A DNA stretch of 8,328 nucleotides. Origin: Promicromonosporaceae bacterium. GTDB lineage: Bacteria > Actinomycetota > Actinomycetes > Actinomycetales > Cellulomonadaceae. Within the stretch, counting starts at the first letter, position 1. Each line of letters begins with the position of its first letter. This document shows positions 1 through 4,915 of the stretch, in pieces. The stretch spans positions 1-8,328 of the forward strand of contig WQZL01000110.1 in the NCBI GenBank assembly GCA_009780755.1. Reading direction: 5' to 3'. The position numbers and the translations under genes are program-made. The notes below the pieces were generated by a model. The model did no database searches. It was given only the letters and a program-made list of their open reading frames with translations, and had not been told where the DNA came from.

Positions 1-1763
1 GCCAGGAACAGCATCGCCATCAGGTTGCGCTGGGAGCGTCGCCGCAACGTAGTGACGGTGGCCCAGGGGTCTTTGGTTAGGTCATCTCCGGTCCCGACTT
101 GACCCTCAATGCCGTGGTTCCAGGAGCGGTTATTTGAGGTGCCGTCGTGATTATCTTCGCCGTTGGCCCAGTTGTGTTTGTGGTCGAAGGCCACCAGGTC
201 GGCCAGGGTGAAGCCATCGTGGGAGGTGACGAAGTTGATGGAGGCGACGGGACCGCGAATCAGTGGCGGGTCGGAGTGGCCGAACAGGTCGGCCGAGCCG
301 GACAGGCGCGTGGTTAGCTCGCGAACGCCGATCATGGGGCGGCCAAAGGACCCCTCGCGGGCGGCGGGCAGCCAAAACTCGCGAATCGCATCGCGGTAAC
401 GATCATTCCACTCGGCCATTGGGGAGGGGAAGTTGCCGGTTTGCCAGCCCCCGGGGCCAACATCCCACGGCTCGGCAATCAGTTTCAAATTGTTCAGGAT
501 CGGATCGGTTTGTAGGCCCACCAGGAACGGATGATCGGCGTGATAGCCGTAATGCCCACGTCCCAACGTGACGGCCAGGTCAAACCGGAAGCCATCTACG
601 CCCACCTCATCGGCCCAAAAACGTAGCGAGTCAAGCGCCATCTGCACCACTCGCACCCTTCTAAAGTCGAGGGTGTTGCCGGTGCCGGTCACATCCGCAA
701 GGGCGGCCGGGGAGTTGCCGTCGTGCAAGTAGTACAACGGGTTGTCCAGGCCGCGCCACGAGACGTGCAGCTGATCGTCGCCACCCTCGCAAGTGTGGTT
801 GTAAACCACATCGAGGATCACCTCGATACCCGCCTGATGGAGCAGGTGCACCATGCCACGCACCTCATCTAGCACGGCGGCTGGCCCGGCATCCTGCGCC
901 GTCTGGGTGGCGTAAGACACCTCCGGGGCGAAGAAGCCGAGCGTCGCGTACCCCCAATAGTTGCGCAGGCCACCGGCAATCAGCCGCGGCTCGGAGGCGT
1001 AGGCGTGGATTGGCAGGAGTTCGAGCGTGGTGACACCCAGCTCCTTTAGGTAGGCGATGGTGGCCGGGTGAGCCATGCCCGCGTACGTGCCGCGCAACTC
1101 GGGCGGCAGCGCCTCGTTGAGCAGCGTAAAGCCGCGAACATGTGCCTCGTAGATGACCGTGTCGGCCCAGGGCACACGCGGACGGGTTAGCGGCGGGGCG
1201 GGCGGCAACTGAGCCATCACCACCGAATGCGGGACGTGGGGGAGGGAATCGGCGGTATCGGCGGCGCCGTAACGCTCGGCAATCCACCAGTTAGCGTCAC
1301 GGCTGCCAGGGTTCTTTGAACGCGGGGAGCTGACCGCGCCCAACACCTCGGGGCCGTAATTGATGGTGCCGACGATGCCACGGGCATAGGGGTCGAGCAG
1401 CAGTTTGGCCGGGTTATTGCGGACGCCGCCGCGCGGATCCCACGGCCCGTACGTGCGGAACCCATACCGCTGACCGGGGCGTACGCCGGGAACGTGGGCG
1501 TGCCAGACGCCATACGTCGGGCCGAGCAGAGGGACCCGCTGCTCGGCGTACCGCGCCGGATCGCGCTCGTCGAGTTCGGGGCGCACCACGTCGATCAGGC
1601 AGAAATCCACGGCGGCGGCGTGCGAAGCCACCACCGCCACATCCACGCCGCCGGGGGTGGCGGTGACGCCAAGTGGGGGAACATGCGAACGCCGCGCCGT
1701 CGGGCGCGTGAGGGGTCGCACCACGGGACGCGGCGGTATCGGCTCAACCACCCGCACATTCAT
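1..1763 (-). CDS. glgX: Glycogen debranching enzyme GlgX (isoamylase type), 3' end cut by window edge
   Basis: The frame is open from an ATG at 1763 to the left edge (587 codons seen). Family members are usually about 650-750 residues, so roughly the last hundred are outside the window. The product should hydrolyse alpha-1,6 branch linkages of glycogen or limit dextrins in the cytoplasm. All four conserved GH13 regions are visible: DVVYNH at residues 318-323, GFRFDLA at 391-397 with nucleophile D395, AEPWD with acid/base E431, and TSHDG with transition-state-stabilising D516. The N-terminal ~160 residues fit the beta-sandwich (CBM48-like) domain, including YGFRTYGPWDP. The gene is divergent from etfB across 66 bp. 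The ATG has no clear Shine-Dalgarno, but a TATGGT box lies 8 nt upstream, so a leaderless or very short-leader transcript is likely. TreX-type debranching enzyme is the same family and would be the only alternative name. Confidence 0.95.
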   Translation of the reverse strand, partial: MNVRVVEPIPPRPVVRPLTRPTARRSHVPPLGVTATPGGVDVAVVASHAAAVDFCLIDVVRPELDERDPARYAEQRVPLLGPTYGVWHAHVPGVRPGQRYGFRTYGPWDPRGGVRNNPAKLLLDPYARGIVGTINYGPEVLGAVSSPRSKNPGSRDANWWIAERYGAADTADSLPHVPHSVVMAQLPPAPPLTRPRVPWADTVIYEAHVRGFTLLNEALPPELRGTYAGMAHPATIAYLKELGVTTLELLPIHAYASEPRLIAGGLRNYWGYATLGFFAPEVSYATQTAQDAGPAAVLDEVRGMVHLLHQAGIEVILDVVYNHTCEGGDDQLHVSWRGLDNPLYYLHDGNSPAALADVTGTGNTLDFRRVRVVQMALDSLRFWADEVGVDGFRFDLAVTLGRGHYGYHADHPFLVGLQTDPILNNLKLIAEPWDVGPGGWQTGNFPSPMAEWNDRYRDAIREFWLPAAREGSFGRPMIGVRELTTRLSGSADLFGHSDPPLIRGPVASINFVTSHDGFTLADLVAFDHKHNWANGEDNHDGTSNNRSWNHGIEGQVGTGDDLTKDPWATVTTLRRRSQRNLMAMLFL

Positions 1764-1771
1764 AGCGACCA

Positions 1772-1777
1772 ACCATA
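1772..1777 (-). promoter_or_regulatory. Putative -10 box of glgX
   Basis: On the minus strand the hexamer TATGGT (TANNNT consensus) ends 8 nt before the glgX ATG. That spacing puts transcription start at or next to the ATG. No convincing -35 element is seen. The same hexamer precedes the SH3 protein gene at 4819-4824. Confidence 0.5.
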
Positions 1778-1781
1778 CGTC

Positions 1782-1821
1782 ACTACCCGCCCCACCACCC
1801 GCTGCGGGGAACGCGGGTAGT
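1782..1821. promoter_or_regulatory. Inverted repeat between divergent glgX and etfB promoters
   Basis: ACTACCCGC (1782-1790) is repeated as its exact reverse complement GCGGGTAGT (1813-1821), so the arms are perfect over 9 bp and their centres lie 31 bp apart, about three helical turns. A nested CCCGC-T-GCGGG palindrome lies at 1798-1808. The right arm overlaps the etfB -10 box, and the left arm lies 4 nt upstream of the glgX -10 box. This is the layout expected of a shared operator, but the binding protein is unknown. It could instead be two mirrored promoter upstream elements. Confidence 0.45.
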
Positions 1822-1823
1822 CT
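1818..1823 (+). promoter_or_regulatory. Putative -10 box of etfB (leaderless)
   Basis: TAGTCT ends 6 nt before the etfB GTG at 1830, so the RNA would begin at or just before the start codon. No Shine-Dalgarno is present upstream of this GTG, which agrees with leaderless translation. The box overlaps the right arm of the 1782-1821 inverted repeat. Confidence 0.5.
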
Positions 1824-1829
1824 TCACTT

Positions 1830-2621
1830 GTGCGAATAGTTGTCCTTGTTAAGTACGTGCCCGAAATTACTGCCGACCGACGCTTCGCCGACGGTCGCCT
1901 GGTGCGAAGCCCGGCTGAGGGTTCGTTGAACGAGATGGACGAGTATGGGGTTGAGGCCGCGCTGCGCCTGGCGGAGACGGCAGGGGACAATGCCGAGGTG
2001 ATCGCGTTGTCATTGGCGCCCGAAACCGCCGATGTCGCCGTGCGTAAGGCGTATCAGATGGGCGCAGATCGCGGAGTGCGCATCACCGATGATGCCTTCG
2101 CAGGTTCCGATTACTTCGGCACAGCTTCGGCGCTGGCGGCGGCCATCCGACGGCTTGGTGAGGACAAGCCGATTGACCTGGTAGTGGCCGGAATGACCGC
2201 GCTAGACGGCCTCGGCTCGGTGGTGCCTGCGCTACTGGCCGCTGAGTTGGGCTGGCCGGGGCTAACGCTTGCCGCAACGGTGTCGCTGGATGGCGGCGTG
2301 CTAACCATCGAACGCGAAATTGATGACATCGTCGAAACGCTGTCCGCTCCGCTGCCAGTGGTGCTTTCGGTGACGGATGCCGCAAATACTCCACGACTTC
2401 CCGACTTTAAGCGGATCATGGCCGCCCGCACCAAGCCGGTTGAGAGGTGGACGGCAGCCGACCTGGACATTGATCCCGCCGAGGTGGGGTCCGCCGGGGC
2501 GCGCACCAGCGTGGCCGAGGCGACGCCGCGCCCCCCACGCCCGCCGGCAACCATCGTTGTAGATAAGGGCGAGGGCGGCAAAGCCCTGGCCGAGTTCCTG
2601 ATCGCCAACGATCTGGTTTGA
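1830..2621 (+). CDS. etfB: Electron transfer flavoprotein subunit beta
   Basis: The 263-residue product matches the usual EtfB length (about 250-265). With EtfA it forms the cytoplasmic heterodimer that takes electrons from flavin-dependent dehydrogenases, such as acyl-CoA dehydrogenases, and passes them on. The beta subunit carries AMP or a second nucleotide cofactor. The N-terminus has the typical RIVVLVKYVPE strand followed by NEMDEYGVEAAL (residues 34-45), the nucleotide-binding-type fold of the family. The middle has a TIEREIDDIVETLSAPLPVV stretch, then DAANTPRLPDF (183-193) and an RTKPV segment, which together form the family signature near the AMP site. Start: GTG at 1830, chosen because residue 2 onward aligns with the canonical beta-strand and a TAGTCT box lies 6 nt upstream. 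It is co-transcribed with etfA, 10 bp downstream. Whether this pair is a housekeeping or an electron-bifurcating Etf cannot be decided here; no partner dehydrogenase is in the window. Confidence 0.95.
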   Translation: MRIVVLVKYVPEITADRRFADGRLVRSPAEGSLNEMDEYGVEAALRLAETAGDNAEVIALSLAPETADVAVRKAYQMGADRGVRITDDAFAGSDYFGTASALAAAIRRLGEDKPIDLVVAGMTALDGLGSVVPALLAAELGWPGLTLAATVSLDGGVLTIEREIDDIVETLSAPLPVVLSVTDAANTPRLPDFKRIMAARTKPVERWTAADLDIDPAEVGSAGARTSVAEATPRPPRPPATIVVDKGEGGKALAEFLIANDLV

Positions 2622-2626
2622 GGAGG
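2621..2626 (+). promoter_or_regulatory. Ribosome binding site of etfA overlapping etfB stop
   Basis: AGGAGG is a perfect Shine-Dalgarno with 5 nt before the etfA ATG at 2632, and its first base is the last base of the etfB TGA. This placement suggests translational coupling of the two subunits. It also contrasts with the SD-less, leaderless-type start of etfB. Confidence 0.8.
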
Positions 2627-2631
2627 AAGTC

Positions 2632-3648
2632 ATGCCTAACCCCACGATTCTCGTTTTTCTTGATGGGCCAGACGCCACGAGTGCCAGCGCGCAACTAACC
2701 GAGGTGCGCCCGGCCGTACTCGAACTGCTCACGCTGGGCCGCGCCCTTGGCCGGGTTGATGTGCTAACTATGGCCGCTCCATCCGTGCCGGTGTTGGCGA
2801 CGCTGGGCGCCTATGGCGTGCAGAATGTGCACCAGGCGCAGCTGCCGATGTCGGTGCCGCCGCTGGCCCGCCGGGTGACACCGATACTGGCGGCGGTGTT
2901 CGCAGATGCGGTACGGCGAATCGATGCCGATGTACTGCTGGTGCCCTCCTCATATGCGGGCAGGGAGGCCGCCGCCGTGGCCGCCGCCCGATTGGGTGCC
3001 GGGTTTGTGGCCGATGCCAGCGGATTGACGTGGACGGGAGATGGCGAACGCCCGCTGCGGGCTGCTAAGCGAGTGTTGGGGGGCACCTGGGATACGGTTT
3101 CGACCATCGCCTCCGACCCAGCCATCGTGACCGTGCGCGCCAACGCCATAACCTCCAAACCAGCCGCAACGGCCACCCACCCGGACGTGTGGCCGGTGCC
3201 AATCGAAGTGGCTCCGCCACTGGTTACCGTCGCCTCACGGACCGTCAAGGATCGCGATCACGGCCGCCCGAGGCCCCAAGAGGCGGCCACGGTGGTGGTT
3301 GGTGGCCGCGGCGTGAACGGCGACTTTGGACCCGTAGCCGACCTGGCCGATGCACTAGGCGGGGCCGTCGGCGCCACCCGTGATGCGGCCTTTGAGGGCT
3401 GGTTCGACTCCTACATCGGGCAGACGGGCATCGTGGTTTCGCCCCGACTGTACATCGGCGCGGGCGTATCGGGCGCCCCACACCATGCGGTGGGCATGAG
3501 TTCATCGCAAGTGATCGTCGCCGTGAACAATGACGCGGACGCCCCCCTGATCGAAATGGCCGACCTAGCCGTTATTGGCGACCTGGCCGATATTCTCCCC
3601 CAGGCCGCTGCCACCATCTACGCCCACAAAACGAAACCCGGTGGTTGA
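2632..3648 (+). CDS. etfA: Electron transfer flavoprotein subunit alpha
   Basis: The 338-residue product is the FAD-binding subunit of the EtfAB heterodimer. The C-terminal FAD domain is well preserved: VVVGGRG opening the Rossmann-like fold, GATRDA with R250, IGQTG (262-266) whose T265 is in the place of the Thr that contacts flavin N5, then LYIGAGVSGA and the VAVN end of the family signature (about 273-299). The one oddity is APHHAVGM, where most EtfA have a Gln-His pair, so the Gln is replaced by His (H284-H285). The N-terminal domain (about 1-200) is the more variable alpha/beta domain shared with EtfB. The start ATG is supported by AGGAGG 5 nt upstream. It is the second gene of the etfBA operon and is followed by a 14-bp hairpin at 3721-3766. 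The C-terminal codons and TGA run directly into repeat-like sequence. Confidence 0.96.
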   Translation: MPNPTILVFLDGPDATSASAQLTEVRPAVLELLTLGRALGRVDVLTMAAPSVPVLATLGAYGVQNVHQAQLPMSVPPLARRVTPILAAVFADAVRRIDADVLLVPSSYAGREAAAVAAARLGAGFVADASGLTWTGDGERPLRAAKRVLGGTWDTVSTIASDPAIVTVRANAITSKPAATATHPDVWPVPIEVAPPLVTVASRTVKDRDHGRPRPQEAATVVVGGRGVNGDFGPVADLADALGGAVGATRDAAFEGWFDSYIGQTGIVVSPRLYIGAGVSGAPHHAVGMSSSQVIVAVNNDADAPLIEMADLAVIGDLADILPQAAATIYAHKTKPGG

Positions 3649-3658
3649 GCCTGCGCCG

Positions 3659-3677
3659 CCCTGAGCTTGTCGAAGGG
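3659..3677. repeat. CCCTGAGCTTGTCGAAGGG-type dispersed intergenic motif
   Basis: The 19-mer CCCTGAGCTTGTCGAAGGG is an imperfect palindrome (CCCT/AGGG ends). From memory, this and close variants are scattered through intergenic regions of many high-GC bacteria. Ten bases before it, the end of etfA reads GGTGGTTGAGCC, which resembles a second common actinobacterial intergenic motif. There is only one copy in the window, so calling it a repeat rests on prior knowledge, not on internal evidence. Confidence 0.4.
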
Positions 3678-3720
3678 TTGATCCCCCTGGGTTTGTTGCT
3701 CCCTGTGGCTGAGAACGTAG

Positions 3721-3766
3721 CGAGGGGCCGAGTTTCGCCGACCTTGCGCCGGAACTCGGCCCCTCG
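3721..3766. terminator. GC-rich hairpin, probable (bidirectional) terminator
   Basis: CGAGGGGCCGAGTT (3721-3734) pairs perfectly with AACTCGGCCCCTCG (3753-3766). A G-T wobble and two further pairs extend the stem inward, leaving a loop of about 12 nt. There is no U-tract on either side, so this is not a classic intrinsic terminator. U-less hairpins between convergent genes are nevertheless common in actinobacteria. It lies 72 bp after the etfA stop and 27 bp beyond the end of the minus-strand gene. It could alternatively be part of a dispersed palindromic element. Confidence 0.5.
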
Positions 3767-3793
3767 ATGAGCTGTGGCAGACCCGCGTTCCGA

Positions 3794-4360
3794 CTACATC
3801 GGCTCGGCTTCTGGCCTTCCCCGTAGTGGGGTAGCTGACCCTTCGCTCCCTGGTATCATACCTCGCTTAGCTAACCGAAGGCCAGAACCATTGGTGAACA
3901 GAATAATTATCTCCAAGATTCGGCGATCTAAAATCAACCGACGAGCCACCTCGCGAGCGTATTCACTTTCATTTTGGGGTAGCCGGACCAGATCGATCAC
4001 GCCGCGATCTGTTTGATGACGGATTGTGCGCATCTGTTCGGAGGCGTTATGTTTTCCGCTGCCCTGAGGGGCTTTTAAGTCCCACACTTTCTGTTCCATA
4101 GAAATATCTGGTCGAGTGCCATCTCGGCTCGGCTTATGTCCGCGCCAAGAGACGCAAAAACCGAGGTGAGTCAACCGTTTCATCGTTGCAACCTCGTGTA
4201 ACTTCGGTTTTTCCTCGCGACTAAGGCCGGGCGGTATAAACACCGATCCGCGTTGCTCTCCGAGTTCCAGATGTTCGACCGCAAGCGCGCTCTTCAGGTC
4301 GAGTTGGCCTCCATCCCTATCGATTGACCAGGGTGATAGCGACTGGCTGCTAGCTTCCAT
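3794..4360 (-). CDS. Orphan PD-(D/E)XK nuclease-like protein resembling CdiA C-terminal tRNase toxin domains
   Basis: A 188-residue product from ATG 4360. The core reads LHEVATMKRLTHLGF, then RPDI, WDLKAPQGSGK and EQMRTIRHQTDRGVIDLV. This matches the layout of CdiA-C-type tRNA nucleases with a PD-(D/E)XK fold: E56 on the first helix, D85, and D94-x-K96 as candidate metal-binding and catalytic residues. The QMRTIRHQ helix and the closing strand ILEIIILFTNGSGLRL fit as well. No signal peptide, membrane segment, polymorphic-toxin N-terminal region or pretoxin linker is present, so it stands alone. Base composition is lower in GC than its neighbours (29 of 60 bases at 3901-3960), with AT-rich codons such as TTA, ATA and AAA, suggesting transfer. 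The last ~27 codons (after LRLAKR) lie beyond the expected domain end and within a structured repeat. The open frame continues upstream to 4519, but that part overlaps the SH3 gene; ATG 4360 has a TAGGGT box 11 nt upstream. Function is inferred from motifs only; it could be another PD-(D/E)XK endonuclease. Confidence 0.72.
   Translation of the reverse strand: MEASSQSLSPWSIDRDGGQLDLKSALAVEHLELGEQRGSVFIPPGLSREEKPKLHEVATMKRLTHLGFCVSWRGHKPSRDGTRPDISMEQKVWDLKAPQGSGKHNASEQMRTIRHQTDRGVIDLVRLPQNESEYAREVARRLILDRRILEIIILFTNGSGLRLAKRGMIPGSEGSATPLRGRPEAEPM
3809..3887. repeat. Inverted repeat with internal hairpins at the 3' end of the nuclease-like gene
   Basis: TTCTGGCCTTC (3809-3819) and GAAGGCCAGAA (3877-3887) form a perfect 11-bp inverted repeat enclosing 57 nt. 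Inside are CCCC-GTAGT-GGGG (3819-3831, sharing one base with the outer arm) and GGTAT-C-ATACC (3852-3862), both perfect small palindromes. It lies inside the final codons of the minus-strand ORF. It may be a palindromic mobile or intergenic element that has extended the reading frame, or a terminator-like structure. Confidence 0.5.
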
Positions 4361-4371
4361 AGTTCTAGTAA

Positions 4372-4377
4372 ACCCTA
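4372..4377 (-). promoter_or_regulatory. Possible -10 box of the nuclease-like gene
   Basis: TAGGGT on the minus strand ends 11 nt before ATG 4360, fitting TANNNT with a leader of only a few nucleotides. No Shine-Dalgarno and no -35 consensus are seen. The expected -35 position touches the edge of the DnaA-box pair at 4399-4420. Confidence 0.3.
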
Positions 4378-4398
4378 ATCGCCAGAAGCACGAGCACT

Positions 4399-4420
4399 TT
4401 ATCCACAGGGCTGTGGATAA
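4399..4420. promoter_or_regulatory. Head-to-head pair of perfect DnaA boxes
   Basis: TTATCCACA at 4399-4407 and its exact reverse complement TGTGGATAA at 4412-4420 are each a perfect consensus 9-mer DnaA box, separated by GGGC. The palindrome has 10-bp arms with a 2-nt centre. It sits between the SH3 gene stop and the nuclease-like gene start, immediately upstream of the latter's likely promoter. It may be a DnaA-responsive operator or a titration site. No other DnaA box cluster or AT-rich unwinding region was seen, so an origin is unlikely. Confidence 0.6.
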
Positions 4421-4449
4421 GGCGCCGTGCTGGATGCAGAGTGGCGTGA

Positions 4450-4812
4450 CTAGTCTGCGTTGAGGTTTTCGTTGGGAATCCAGCCTTCGGCGCCGAACGC
4501 GTTGCGGCACCAGCTCCAACCCGACTCGGCGTCATTTACCAATAGTTCGAGGGTTTCTCCGGCCACGGCAGGCAGCTCGGTGGTGTCATAGGAGTCGGTA
4601 ACTACGGCGTTTGGACGGTGCGGGGATAGGTAACGCTCCGGCACCCACCCCTCCTTGCCATCGAGAGTGTTTATCGGGACGAACGCGGGCCAGGCGCCGT
4701 CATCATCGGCGGAACGCTCGCCGACGATGACCTGCTCGCCGGGACTGATCTGGAGATACGACGATCCCAGGGCATCGTGGGTAGTGGCTACGGTGACGGT
4801 TGAGGTAGTCAT
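4450..4812 (-). CDS. Small protein with two tandem SH3-like domains
   Basis: The product is 120 residues from ATG 4812, with no signal peptide or membrane segment, so probably cytoplasmic. Two SH3-like repeats are visible. The first runs about residues 8-63, with an ISPGEQVIVGE loop, GAWPAF and EGWVPERYL. The second runs about 69-117, with DTTELPAVAGETLELL, GWSWCRN and EGWIPNENL. The alternating ALxxxELxxxxGExLxLL ... GW ... GWIPxxxL pattern is that of variant SH3 domains, which usually bind peptides or partner proteins. No catalytic residues can be assigned and no specific function is known to me. The upstream in-frame ATG at 4890 is rejected because a TATGGT -10 box lies 6 nt before ATG 4812 and the extra residues do not look like protein. 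The gene is divergent from xerD and in the same direction as the nuclease-like gene, 89 bp away. Confidence 0.8.
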   Translation of the reverse strand: MTTSTVTVATTHDALGSSYLQISPGEQVIVGERSADDDGAWPAFVPINTLDGKEGWVPERYLSPHRPNAVVTDSYDTTELPAVAGETLELLVNDAESGWSWCRNAFGAEGWIPNENLNAD

Positions 4813-4818
4813 GCTTCC

Positions 4819-4824
4819 ACCATA
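4819..4824 (-). promoter_or_regulatory. Putative -10 box of the SH3 protein gene (leaderless)
   Basis: TATGGT on the minus strand ends 6 nt before ATG 4812. This is the same hexamer as at glgX. The purine-rich GGTGGAAG between box and start could act as a weak Shine-Dalgarno if transcription starts further upstream. Confidence 0.45.
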
Positions 4825-4863
4825 AACCCACCCTCCGACAATAACGACAGCCTCGGCGTCAAT

Positions 4864-4878
4864 ACAGCTGGGAGCTGT
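4864..4878. promoter_or_regulatory. Palindrome in the SH3-xerD divergent intergenic region
   Basis: ACAGCT-GGG-AGCTGT is a perfect 6+6 bp inverted repeat. A further CGACAGC at 4845-4851 is the exact reverse complement of GCTGTCG at 4874-4880. It lies about 24 nt upstream of the xerD -10-like box, a plausible operator position, but it is short and could be chance. Confidence 0.3.
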
Positions 4879-4901
4879 CGGCGTTGGCAAGCAGAGTTTG
4901 T

Positions 4902-4907
4902 TAGCGT
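4902..4907 (+). promoter_or_regulatory. Putative -10 box of xerD
   Basis: TAGCGT ends 5 nt before GTG 4913 and 8 nt before ATG 4916. It lies downstream of the alternative TTG start at 4898, which argues against that start. The same hexamer precedes scpB at 7714-7719. Confidence 0.45.
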
Positions 4908-4915
4908 GTCCGGTG

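Larger units (their letters stand above)
3649..3793. other. Gene-free gap of 145 bp between convergent genes
   Basis: No convincing coding frame is seen here. The gap carries a dispersed-repeat-like 19-mer (3659-3677) and a long inverted repeat (3721-3766). It separates etfA (plus) from the nuclease-like gene (minus), so any terminator here would serve convergent transcription. Confidence 0.6.

Noticed and set aside
2111..2608. 165-residue minus-strand ORF opposite etfB
   Set aside because: Antisense shadow of etfB with Ser/Thr-rich composition and no recognisable domain.
3810..3890. tRNA-like element: 7-bp acceptor-like pairing TCTGGCC/GGCCAGA followed by A and CCA
   Set aside because: No T-loop (GTTCRANNC) or proper D-loop exists on either strand, the internal hairpins have wrong loop sizes, and it lies inside a reading frame.
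4399..4420. Replication origin
   Set aside because: Only two DnaA boxes, no AT-rich unwinding region, and no dnaA, dnaN or parB nearby.
4361..4519. Upstream extension of the nuclease-like ORF to an ATG at 4519
   Set aside because: It overlaps the SH3 gene in another frame, crosses the DnaA-box palindrome, and its residues (Arg-rich, then CIQHGAL…) look like shadow translation.
4813..4890. Upstream ATG at 4890 for the SH3 protein
   Set aside because: It would place the TATGGT box inside the gene and add 26 residues without domain similarity.
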